NCBI RefSeq assembly: GCF_036785885.1 | Contig: NC_092323.1 | Span: forward strand, 15,012,501 to 15,076,500 | Origin: Coffea arabica | Taxonomy: Eukaryota > Streptophyta > Magnoliopsida > Gentianales > Rubiaceae | DNA: 64,000 bases | Direction: 5' to 3' | Shown here: piece after piece, positions 33,627 to 44,993 of the stretch | Layout: each line of letters opens with the position of its first letter | Numbering within the stretch: position 1 is the first letter of the stretch | The notes under the pieces: generated by a model | Told to the model about the DNA's origin: nothing | Databases searched by the model: none | What the model saw: the letters and a program-made list of their open reading frames with translations, nothing else | Translations under genes and position numbers: made by a program

Positions 33627-35519
33627 TCATTTGCTCAATCGATATGTTGGAATAGCCATCAGATGCTTGGCCCTGGTCATCACAAGGCCAAATTCCTCGG
33701 TCATGTCTAGCTCTGAAGGCAGCATCCCATTTGGAAGTTCCCAATTGAAACAATGCACCATTCGTGCCAACATAAGACGGACCACAGTTAGCCCCAACTG
33801 CATTCCAGGGCAGCTTCTTCTGCCTGAGCCAAAGGGAATAAGCTGGAAATCATGTCCTCTTACATCTATGTCGCTCCCAATAAATCTCTCTGGTGTAAAC
33901 TTCTCAGGATCAGACCATGCATTTGGATCTCTTCCGATTGTCCAAACATTGATCGTCACTCGGGAATCTTTCGGTATATGGAAACCGTCAACTATGCAAT
34001 CCTCCAAGGCTGCATGAGGAAGAAGTAATGGTACAACAGGATGGAGCCTTAATGCTTCCTTTACAACCATGTCTAAGTATGTCAGGTTTTCCAATTCTGA
34101 TTCCTCAACCATCCTGTGTAGGCCTACTTTTTCGTCCAATTCTTGCTGGACTTTCTTCATTACTCGGGGGTTTTTCAAGAGCTCCGCGAGTATCCATTCA
34201 ACAGTTGTAGCTGTAGTGTCCATTGCTGCAGTAAGCAAGTCCTGAAATGAAGATGCATATTTTTTTAATCTCTATGTTTCAGGAGATTAACTAATGTTAA
34301 GGGAAAGCAATGGCAGAAAGTTCTCACACCCTAGTGGACTAACAATAGAACACCATCAGTCAACCTGACACTTGTCAATCATGATTAGAGAGAAGTTGAT
34401 TTAGAATTCAGAAAGATCCTACTGTGACTTGAGCTAGTAAATATAAAGACTGATGGAAAGTAAGACGCAAGAAATGATCACCAGGAGCAAACTAAAAATG
34501 TTGTATTGGCTATGTAAACGACAAAAGCTTTGGCCTTTCAGAAAGTAAGCCACGGATCATTGCAGACTTGAGAAAGAAATGGAGCATCCAACTTAAGAGT
34601 AGATTGTAAACTTAATTCATGCATTCCTTACCACCAAAACTGCTTTGATGTGGCGGCGATCAAATTCAAATTCAGTTTCTTTAGATTTCATGAGGGCCAA
34701 AATGGTATAGACAAAGTCATCAGCTTGCCTAGCTTGGTTTGCAGATTGCTCGTGTTCATCAATAATCTTCTCTAAGAATTCATCAAAAATTTTGCCGACA
34801 GTCTTCATTCTCCTGGTCAAGCCTTGAAGATCAAGTACCTTAAGAAAAGGATAGTAATCTCCAAGGTTAGGTGTTGCCATTAATTGCATAGCCTCTTTAA
34901 TTACTGCTTTGAAGCCTCTGTCATCGAATTCCTTATCAGCATACTTCTTTCCAAACACCATCAGACAAGTCATGTTCGCGCTTAAGGCAGCAACTTCAGC
35001 ACCAATATCAACAACATCATGATTAAGAGCCGCCTGTTTGAGTGATTCAACAAACAATCCAAGCTCTTCCTTTCTCACAGACTGAAATGAACCGATCTTA
35101 AGATTACTAAGCAAATTTAAGGTGCATAATTTACGCATGTTGCGCCAATATGGACCATACTTCCCAAAGGCCAGGCTTCTTTGCCCAAACATCAGATACT
35201 TTGCAGCTTCATGAGGTGGCCTACTGGCAAAAACAAGATCATATGTCTTCAGGAATTGCTCAGCCGCATGGGGGGATGAAACAACGATGTTTGATATGAA
35301 TCCGAATCGTAGATGCATGATAGAACCATATTGCTTAGACAGCTTATGCAGATCCTGGTGAGGATTTTTCCCCAACAGATGAAGATGTCCTAGAATAGGA
35401 ACTCCTCTTGGACTAGGGGGCAATTTCTTCTTCTTGTTCTTTCTGATCAACAATGAATTGAAGAGAAGAACAGTTGCAAGTACTGTGAAAGTTATCCAGA
35501 CCAAAGCTGAAAACATCAT
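33627..35519 (-). CDS. Cytochrome P450, CYP71 clan (CYP736A-like), copy 1
   Basis: A microsomal heme monooxygenase; its substrate is unknown. Two exons, 35519-34632 (888 nt) and 34241-33627 (615 nt), phase-0 junction, give 500 aa. A hydrophobic N-terminal anchor (about 3-25) is followed by a lysine-rich stretch and the proline hinge [15 protein letters not shown]. The I-helix is AAMDTT at 301-306, with Ala where most P450s have Gly at 302. ExxR is at 358-361 (EALR), PERF at 413-416 and the heme loop [10 protein letters not shown] at 433-442 with the ligand Cys at 440. The single intron position is typical of A-type P450s. Text such as [11 protein letters not shown] and [15 protein letters not shown] resembles CYP736A members. 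Intact by all visible criteria. It has a close sister at 44994-46885. Confidence 0.93.
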
Positions 35520-35740
35520 GATTTGGAAGATCCTTGTTGCTTTCTTGTCTTTTTCAGCTTGAATTTATGCAGATGCTTGAAGTGATGATAGGTAACAAAT
35601 GTTATTTAGCAGAATAAAAATGTAACACAAACTTTATTCAGAATTTTTGGCTGTTTTCTTTTCTTTGAACTTCTAAAAAACCGGTCAATTTGTTTCCTAT
35701 TAATTTTGTTATCTAAATTCAAACGGAACCGTTAATTTTC

Positions 35741-36002
35741 TTTGATTTCTAAATCAACTGAGGATTAGAAGTCGCATCTGGTGGCTTAAATAAAATAATA
35801 GGAATTCCTCTGTTTACCAATTGAATATGTGTTACTATTAGGTAGTAAATCACATCAGAGGAATTATTTTCTTTGATTTCTAAATCAACTGAGGATCAGA
35901 AGTTGCATCAGGTGGCTTAAATAAAATAATAGGAATTCCTCTGTTTACCCATGGAATATGTGTTACTATTAGGTAGTAAATCACATCAGAGGAATTATTT
36001 AT
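35741..36002. repeat. 131-bp tandem duplication upstream of P450 copy 1
   Basis: Two adjacent units with a 131-bp period, each starting tttgatttct and ending gaggaattat, with a few mismatches. The sister gene has a single unit at about 47170-47315. Each unit also contains a short inverted pair (aattcctctg and cagaggaatt). It lies 200-500 bp upstream of the start codon, within probable regulatory DNA. Confidence 0.9.
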
Positions 36003-36009
36003 CAAAATT

Positions 36010-36145
36010 TATCTCAGATAATCTACCGTCATTTATAAATTACATTTTCTAACCGTCATTTTATCTCATGTACATCATATCAAAAAAAAATGCTATAGTA
36101 TTTTTTTAAAAAAATTATCTCAGATAATCTACTATCCGATGGCTT
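36010..36145. mobile_element. AT-rich MITE remnant, family member in unit 1
   Basis: Carries the family blocks tatctca, gtacatcatatcaaaaaa and atctactatcc that recur at about 47325-47455, 54630-54750 and 56855-56965. The ends are too decayed to place. Confidence 0.5.
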
Positions 36146-36917
36146 ATAGTGTATTATCATTAAAGTACCTTTATTGGAAAATTAATTTTAAAAAAAGCCC
36201 TGCTTGACGTATTTAACATATGTTGGAATATTTCAAAAAATGAAAAATTTTTGTCATTATTAATCACAATTTTAGTCACAAATTCTTTGTAAAAGTCAAG
36301 AATTTTTATTGTTGTTAGGGTTGATATTAATGCCAATTTGATATCATAGAATGAATCTAGACAAATATGTTTTGTAACAAAAAGAAAAAAAAGAAAAAAG
36401 TCAATGATTATGCATTAAGGTTGTAACTCCTATACGTTTTCAAAAGGATTGCGAGTTTTAAAAGGATTATTATATCATTCTTTTACATCTATCCTGCAAA
36501 AGTAATAAATTAAAGAACTGTTTAACTTGAATATTTTTATATAGAGCAAGAAACAGAATTGGGTCACGCCTTATCTTGGACTATTAATAGGCTACAGAAA
36601 TATTACTTTAATATTATGTTGGACTATTAAAAGCCATAGTAATATTGTGTTGGACTTTGTATGCTAGAAGCAATGTGCTAAAACTTTCTATATCAGGTCA
36701 CAAATAAGAGAGCAAATTAGTTCGCACCTCTTCCTATTCCATTGTATAGTACTAAATCTATTAGAGTTTTTTAGCAAGTATCTAATAAGCACTCATTAAC
36801 ACACTCAAATTTGACCTAACATATCATGTATATATATACATACTAATAGTTATTATCCTTATATTTATACAAGTTTTCAAATTAATATCATATTTTCAAA
36901 AATATAACACCTGAAAT

Positions 36918-38177
36918 TAGGGGTGGACACGGGTCGGGTATCCGCCCCTATTATGATTTGGTTGATCCGACCCTAATATATCGGATCAACCATTTTGCAA
37001 TCTTAACCCGCTTCTAATGTCTTCGGGTACCCGAAAAAAAGAGGCGGATCATAGGGTACCCGCCACTAAAAAAAAATTTACTTTCCAATGAAAAAATTGC
37101 TTTCCACCTAATATCAATATGTTTTTCAATATAAAAAAAATCCGCTTTCCAATTAATATTAATAGAGATATTGTAATCAAAGTCCATACATCACCATTCT
37201 CATGCATTTCATCCAACAATGAAACCAATCTCATAAATTTAGTACATTTTAGAATTATAATATCTAATAGATAAAAGAAAATTTCATGATAATTTTGAGT
37301 ACATTACCATTCTCACACATTTCATCCTTCTACAACACAACAAACACAAGGGTAATAAGTATTCGGCAACTTTTCCAACTTCCTTAAGGATGTTATGGTA
37401 CAAGACTGCATCCCAAATGAATCGACTGTGTAATCAAGTCCGAAAAATAATTGAACAGAGCTGATTATTTTTGGAGAAAGTATATCCAAAATAAGTTTGA
37501 AAAACCCTCCCGAACTTCCTTACATCTTTGGAATAGACCTTATGGCACTAAAGGTGATGAAAAAGAAAAATAAATTTCTTGCATTAAAACAAAAGAGAGA
37601 AATTTAAGTGACATAATTCCAATAAAATAAATCAAATAAATAAATAAATGAAAGACACAAATTTTTTAATTACCTAGCTAACAGAAAATTGGATCTTCAA
37701 ACACAAATATTTGATTGAATTGATGAAAAATTTGCAAGAAAGATCAATGCAGGTAGAATAAAAATGAAAAGGATGAAGGGATGAACAATTCTTATGATAG
37801 AGTTTCACAAATTTTTTTTCATTTTGTTCATTTGGTTCAGGCTTCATTGAGAATATTCGCTTTCTTCAAACAAGATAAGGAGAGGCGGATCATATGGGAT
37901 TAGAATATGAGGCTATGAGCCATTTCACTTACATTTAGGATTAAAATTATAAAATTATAAAATGACCACTAATTTTTTAAATATTTATATAATATACCTT
38001 GCGGGTTGGGTACCCATGGATTTTTATCTTTTTTATCCGTATCAGTACCCATTTTTGTGGGTACCCGATCCTCATTTGCCTCGCTAAGAAAAATCGAATC
38101 GGATATCCTATTTTTCGGATCGAATTGGATCGGGTTCATCAGGTTTTCGGATCGGCAGGTTTTTTTGTCCACCCCTA
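36918..38177. mobile_element. hAT-like non-autonomous element (1.26 kb) with TIRs and 8-bp TSD
   Basis: Terminal inverted repeat TAGGGGTGGACA at the left end and its exact reverse complement at the right end (TGTCCACCCCTA). It is flanked by 8-bp direct repeats CCTGAAAT (36910-36917) and CTTGAAAT (38178-38185), one mismatch. The subterminal parts are rich in gggtaccc- and cggatc-like motifs. There is no transposase frame. The paralogous unit 2 has the uninterrupted empty site at about 48567-48585, which defines the insertion borders. Confidence 0.9.
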
Positions 38178-39797
38178 CTTGAAATAGATTTTTATGAGTA
38201 TTCAATAAGCACCCGTTAAACAAACCCAACATATTATTATACTATAATACTACTCACAAGTATTTCTTTTCTTCCCTTTATGTGATGCCATATATAATCT
38301 TACTGATTAGATTTCTCATCATCAGCCAATTATTATACTACTGTATAAGCTATCAAAAGTCATAACTGGCATGAACCATCAAATGTGGAATGCTTCTCCT
38401 GCCATATTCAAATTTTAGACTTGGTAGCTTTGTCTTGATTATACAACTTTTGATTAATCTTTTTTTTTTAAAAGGAAGTTTGACTATCTTCAATTTTAAT
38501 AGTCATGCTTGACAAATTAATCGCAATCCAAGCCATATATTTGTTCTTCTGCTTCTCTGTGCCAATTGAGAAGCAATTGCCTTTTGGAAGCCCAAACTCT
38601 TTTAGTTCCAATCTTAGAACGCAACCAATTTTTCTGTGCGGCCTTTTGACCTTTCAGATGCTCTTATTTTAAGTAATATGTAATTTCCAAATGCTTTTTT
38701 TTTGTGTCTCGAAGATCATAATTTATTTTTCGAGCTTTAATTTCTTAAATCAGAATATGTCAATTGACCATTTACAATTACAACTTCAAACAACTATCTA
38801 ATTTTCACATTTACAAATTAAACAAGATGTTTGATGATGTTTCTTCTCCTTTTCTTTTTCCCTCTTTAATCGGCAAACTCCAAATGTTTTGGGCACGATT
38901 TAGCTGATTATGTTTTTTTTTTTATTTAAAAGCTTTGCAGCCGTGCAATATTTCATTTCCATGACTTTAAGTAGGTTATATAATTGAATTAATTTTCCAA
39001 TGTCTTTTCCCTATTAAAGTATTGATAGAAGAAGCACGAATCCAATTTTTTCAACCCTAGTACTGCCAACTAGAGGTTTTAAGGAGTTTGATTATTATTT
39101 TGATAATAAGGAGTTTGATTATTTGCATGTTTGAATCTTTCAAGGATGTTAGCTTGCAGCTTGTAGTTAGCTGAAAGTGGAATGGCTTATAAGAGAAATT
39201 GGGAGCTTAGAATTAAATGTTAATTTGAATTTTGTTCAACGCACTTTTATTTAATGTGTTTTCTGTGTATTTCTATTTTTAATTTATTTGTAATTTGTAG
39301 TTCATTGAGATTACTCAGTCTCCTTGTGATGAGTTGTGGGATTTATCCAGTTTGACTATGCTTTACTGATCGAGAAAATGTGGGTTTTAAGGGGAAACAA
39401 AGAAAGACAAAAGATGAAATCAAGAAACTTATAAATCAGCTACAAATCCATATAAACTCTATCACATCATTTGTACTGCTAACTTTTATTACATCCTAAG
39501 CCTGAATCATCCCAACACCAAGAATCAACTCCAAATAGACAGTTGAGGCCATTTGTGCAGGTTCTATTATTATATGAAATTATGATGTGTTTTATTTAAA
39601 AAAGAAAAGAAAAGATTGCTGAGATCTATTATTAAATAAAATGTTATTCTTTTAGGTATAAAAAAATTTTTGGGTGGATTCATTTCCAACCACCACCACG
39701 AATTAGGGCATATTTTCGAAACCATAAATCATTTATAGGGATTCTATATCACCTACCAATTCAGTAGTCATATTGACAACAATATTCGAACAGACTA

Positions 39798-39909
39798 TTT
39801 TACTTGTTGATATATGTTTTACTTAGAGTCAAATGGAATATATGTTTTACTCATTGATATTATGTTTTACATAGAGTCAAATGGTATATATATTTTACTT
39901 GTTGATAGC
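39798..39909. repeat. Short tandem repeat, 47-48-bp unit, 2.3 copies
   Basis: Units begin ttttact, carry ttgatat then atgttttac and end agagtcaaatgg plus atata. It sits exactly where homology between the two P450 units stops. Confidence 0.8.
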
Positions 39910-42200
39910 TCTTGGCCATTCCAAAGTCCAATGCCACATAGTGGGCCATTGTTATGGTCCCAACCCCTACCCTTACGCCTGCTGCTACCTCTACCTCTCC
40001 AATTAACTCTAGTTGGGCCTCTTGCAGTAGTAGAATTAGTTATATCAGCATTTCAGCACTCATCCCAACACTAGAAATCAAAATAGGCTCAACATTAATT
40101 TTAGAGTGGCCCTTACCAGCTCCCCTTCCTACACCCCTATTGGTACCACTTTTTTCACCTCTATCTTGTGCTAGAAGTCTAGCAGCTCGTTTAGTAGGTC
40201 CATGTACCTTGCAACACATCAAAAATTGACAGCTAGATGTAGATATAAAAAACCCAACAAGCATATATTTTAGCTTTTACATGTGCATTCACTAGTTTCT
40301 TTTGCCGAGTGACTTTGCAACTTCTATTATTGTGATCAGTATGACCACAATGACTACAATGAATTAGCAGCCCTATTTTAGACCCTTTTTTAACATGTAA
40401 ATCCTCTAATGGAGCCTTTTTTCTCAATTTCTTAGGTCTACCTGAGGCTATCCTCCTACGAGATGGGAATAATAAATCAAAATCTATGTTCACCTAATTT
40501 GCTTGGTCTGGCATAGGCATAATAACTTTTGCATATGCCTTTTTATATGTTTCCACTGAGTATCAATCATTAACATATGCATATGGATTTTTATTGTCTT
40601 GCACAAGTCCAGCATATACATGGACACACGGAATTCCTGTCATATCCCACTCACTACATGTGCAAGACCTTTGAATTGCATTAACAACAAAAGTTTCAGC
40701 TATACCAGTCACCTCATACATCTCTCTTATGGACACAAATGCGTCAAACTGAGCTAATTATTTTTTCCTCTCTTCAATTTTCTGACAAATCCTCGGACAA
40801 TTGTGAGACTTCACCTTCTGAATCCAGTCTCTTTTTTCTTGAAATCTACACATTATTTGCCTTCAAATGGCTTCAAACATAGTCAAAACAAACTCCTCCC
40901 TAGCATCCTTAACCTATTGATTGAAGCTCTCACATGTGTTATTACTTAAGAGGTCACATTTTGCCCTTGAAGAAAAAGTGTGTCTAGCCCACAGGTTAGC
41001 TGGTATGGCTCTGAGCCATGCATGTGCTTCTGGTGGTACTGTTTGCAACTCTCTCATTTTGCTTTTATAGTGACTAGGCAAATAAACCCTGGCTGCTGCT
41101 CACATTAAGTCTCTTAGCTGCTTATCCTTGAATTTTAGATTGAAATCAGCATACATGCGTCTAACACAAAATCGACGCTCCACTTCATGATACTTATTCT
41201 CAATGCAATCAATTAATCCCTAACATAAAAAAATAAATCATAGAATTAGTGACATGAGTAAGTGAGAAAAAAAGAAAATAAAGCAGATTATAGTGGTGCT
41301 AACATTTTGTCTATCTGACAAAAATACCCAATTCCTTTCAAATGGAATCCAAATGGCATCAATAAGCTGTCCAAAAACCACCTCCAACTATCTTTGCTCT
41401 CAGACTCAACAAGAGCCATAGCAATTGGGAACATCTGGTTATTTGCATCCCTACCAATTGCAGACATAAGCTACCCTTCCATGACCCCCTTAAGGCGACA
41501 TGCATCCAACCTTATTACAGGCCTATATGCATTTACAAAACCTTTCTTTTGTACAGTAAACATCACAAACATTCTCTTAAAGATTGGACTTTTACAAAGT
41601 TGGAATTTTTCAGTTACAAGAAATGCCACTGAATCTGGATTTCTTTGAAGAAGTGTAGCACAATAGTCTCTTAATCTTGCATACTGCTTTGCACATGACC
41701 CTGTGACTGCTTCCTCTGCCTTCTCTTTTACTCTATATATTTGAGAGTTTGTACAATTCAGGTTATACTTTTTTTTATGCTCTTTATTAGGATTCAAATT
41801 TTGTTTACCATCAACCTCAACATTATCTTCTACAATAATTTCACCAGCATGCATATCTTCTTCAAGAATCTCACCAACATAAAGTTGTATGATAGTTTGA
41901 ATTTTATTTGTCACAAAAATTTCTAAAATTATCTAGTCACTGTTTAACAGCCTAAGACCAACCTAAAAATCAAGATTTCCAACCCTGTAGTACACTGATG
42001 TTTCATATGGAATTCCGGTTTCTTAAAAAGCATCTTTAAACTCAAAAATTGACATCAAACCAAGGTCAACATCATCAAAATTAGCAACTTCTCCCCCAAT
42101 AAATTTGGGACGTGGGCAAAATGGCCTCCATAGTGAACCTCTAAAACAAAAGTTTTAAAATTCATTTTTCTATAATCACACAGACAAAGGCAATTTTTCA
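39910..42200 (-). mobile_element. Decayed Mutator-like (MULE) transposase
   Basis: On the minus strand, 41914-41471 encodes the MULE N-terminal region, with KQYARLRDYCATLLQRNPDS and then RPVIRLDACRLKG, where the Asp is the first catalytic residue. Further down, SCTCSEWDMTGIPCVH (about 40675) is a SWIM zinc finger. A CCHC knuckle, HCSHCGHTDHNNRSC, is at about 40350. In-frame stops (for example just after NPYAYVND and before VNIDFDLLFP) show it is dead. Upstream fragments to about 42140 (RPFCPRPKFIGG) belong to the same protein. It resembles plant MuDR-type MULEs. Confidence 0.85.
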
Positions 42201-42297
42201 ATGCATGCAAAGGTAACATAAAACATTCATCTTTTATTGTCCCATAAAAACATCTTAGTTTAGTCTATCTAATAGCTGATATATAACCAAACAAAAA

Positions 42298-43696
42298 TGA
42301 CAGATGTCGAATCTGTACAATAATAAGTACCTATTCGAGAAAAATATATAAATTTTGTATACAGGGTGAGTAGGGTTGAATCCAAAAAAATTGGAGATAA
42401 TTCATTTCTTCTAGAGTTCAAAGTAAGGAGGGTGTTTATAAAATCAAGAATAATCAAATAACTCAAATAAAATAAATAAATAAAAACTGAATGAAAATTT
42501 ATTAAAATTGAATTAAGAATAAATAAATTCTAGTAAAGAAATAACTTCAGAGATGGTTCACTCAATTGATCATCGATGTACTGATAATTTCATTTACTCA
42601 CTGATAAACAAATTATAACTGCCAAATAAGCGATGACAATCAACTTCTCCTTATTGTATCGGTGATCAAGGTACGACCGCTAATCACTTCCCTAATCAAC
42701 AAATAATTCTATGTACGACCGTAAAGTTCAATTTTTCAATTGCCTTAAAAATTACAGAAGCCCTGTTCTAACCAAATAATACGTTACAAGGGTTATTTTA
42801 AATTAGGCCATATGTTTCCCTAACACAAATCCAATCATGTCAGTCACCACTAATTTAAAGCAATTAAATAATTACGGATTTAACTGCTCTAACTAGTTTT
42901 AGGTTATTAGATTAAATTAAATATCGGGCCATTGATATTCAAATAACATAATAATCATAAGAAATTAAATCAGAGACCATACGAATACCAGTAAATAAAA
43001 GAAATAATTATAATTAATTCAATTTCACAATTTTAGATGAACCAAATCCTCCGTTCTTCCTTGACTAGAATGAGAAACTTAGTTTATCGCCATGGAAAAA
43101 GCCAAGTGCGAAATATTGGAATTTATTGCTGCGGCCATTCTCCAATTGAGATGAATTCCTGAGAAAAAGAGAAATGAATTCGGTACTCATGTTTCTTCCT
43201 AAGAAGAAACGAGACCTATTCACCACTGATTAGTTCCTCGTTTCGATAAAAAGGAAGAACAAAGAAACGATAATGCTCCTTTGTTTCCTTTCCTACTACT
43301 AGTCAACTACTACTACTTAGCGAAATCAAATTGTAACAAATCAAGTCTTATTCCAACAAAAACAAAACGTCTTAGTAGACAAAATAGACTAGCATTCTAG
43401 TAGGAATAAAACACTATCCATCTGGTGAGACATTCGACCGTTGTGACTTCAATTCAAATTTTGGAGAACACGTGCCAAATTCCGAGCATCCCAAACTTGC
43501 AAAATTAGACTTTGATGCGCCCATGCCACATTGCATAGAAATTAGTTACAGTTCACGTTCTTAACTCCTTTTCGCTCCAAATCCCTACAATTAACACAAT
43601 TATCAAATATAAGTAGAATCTATCAATTAATGCAATATTTGACTATAATCAAGAGGGAAATAATCATAAATTTTATGACAAAAATGCAACCTATCA
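42298..43696. mobile_element. Solo LTR, relative of the one at 19297-20668
   Basis: Begins TGACAGATGT and ends ACCTATCA. It shares scattered blocks with the first copy along its length, in the same orientation (aaagaaataacttcag, attgatcatcga, gcgatg, caatcatg). The length is 1,399 bp and the divergence is substantial. The flanks (caaaaa left, caaagt right) are only partly alike, so a TSD is uncertain. It is inserted in the 5' part of the MULE remnant. Confidence 0.75.
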
Positions 43697-44660
43697 CAAA
43701 GTAAACAAATAATCCAGCAAATTAATAATTAAAAAAGACAAAAATTGCTAAAAACCCATCATTTTCATTCTAACCCGACAATGACATAGCAACAAAATAG
43801 GGGACCACAGCAACATATGATTCAAACAGTAATTGTCTACCACATTAAAGGCTATGAAGCCACTAAAAAAACCCATACCCTGCTATTGTTGTTTCTACTA
43901 AGATCGAGAAAAAATTGCAAAGCCAAACCTTAAGGACTGCCCTTGCTACGATCTACTTCCACAATCTTCAAATTCAATTTTGTTGTCTGCTACGCAAGTT
44001 CATCGATTGACTTCATCTTTTCCATTCAAGATTCTGGCGAATTTCAAGTTCTTTAATGGAGGTTTTGTTAGGGATTCAGCCAAAGGAGAAAGTGGCTGAT
44101 AGAGGACAAAGTGAGAAATTGACCGACAACAACAAAAAGAAACTTTTTGTCCTCCTAATTTCTTTTTTTTTTTTTTGTCGCATGTGGCAGAAGGAGGGAG
44201 ATTTCCCTTCTCCATTTTGTCAGGGTAATTTTGGAAACTTGTATTTCATGAACCTAGAGATATGGGTAATTTGGTTTGTTCATTATTTTCTTAAGGATAT
44301 TACTGTCTTTTCATTTTTCTGTTTATCTCCATTGGAGTTGACCATCAATCTTTGGGGTAAATTGAGGAAAAACAAACGTTGAGGGGTAAAGTGAGAAACG
44401 ACCCATACCTAAAGGGGATAAAGTGCGATTAGCCCTAATTAGGATGTGACAACACAAGCTAGTGAAGAAGCGATTCTTTTATCATTAGCACACATTTAAT
44501 TAGGTTCAGAATAGTAATATTTTACCCTATAACTCAATAATCCTAACTGAAAGACAAATTTGTATATATCTTATCAAAACTTTTTACTTGTATAGTTATA
44601 GATTCGAATTTGATTAGGTTCAATATATCATATCTCATTGTAAACCTATAAGTACAGCCA
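43697..44660 (-). mobile_element. Probable 5' part and terminal region of the MULE remnant
   Basis: The sequence between the solo LTR and P450 unit 2. The segment 44370-44440 (ggggtaaagtgagaaacgac then aaagtgcgattagcccta) looks like a MULE terminal inverted repeat. No matching end was found near 39.9 kb, so the left end is probably lost. No separate gene is seen. Confidence 0.45.
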
Positions 44661-44993
44661 TTCTATATCATTGTAAATAACTGAGAAACACAGAAAATAT
44701 TTCCCCATTTCTTTATCTACTTTTAGAGCTTCTATTCTTTCAAATTAACATGCATACTTTATAAGAGAATATAAAAGAAAAATGCAGTAATCCTAATTTT
44801 AATTGTACAGAATTTGTGAAAAAGATTCCATCTTTCGTACTTTTTAAGTGACAAAAGAAGAAGATTTTAAAGTACTTGGTTCTCTCATGATATCTATTCT
44901 TGACAACCATTGATCATTTCAAGAACTTAGCAGAGTAGACCTTAATATATAAGGTGCAATATAGAAAAAGTATGCATCTCAAGACCTGCTTAA

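Larger units (their letters stand above)
33289..39796. repeat. Segmental duplication, unit 1 (P450 gene with flanks)
   Basis: From tctatatcatt at 33289 to the segment ending cgaacagac at about 39795, this block aligns in direct orientation with 44661-49909. Coding exons, intron and several kb of upstream DNA are shared. It is longer than unit 2, mainly because of an hAT-like insertion (36918-38177), a 131-bp local duplication upstream of the gene and an indel of about 300 bp near 39.17-39.47 kb. Confidence 0.93.

Noticed and set aside
33631-34017. 128-codon plus-strand frame, repeated at 45034-45384
   Set aside because: Antisense shadow of P450 exon 2; it appears in both copies because the coding strand is conserved.
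34617-34631. Read-through of P450 exon 1 into VRNA and a stop
   Set aside because: A GTAAGG donor at 34631 ends the exon, and the frame resumes at 34241 in both copies.
39814-40229. Plus-strand frames rich in Pro/Leu
   Set aside because: Antisense to the MULE transposase remnant.
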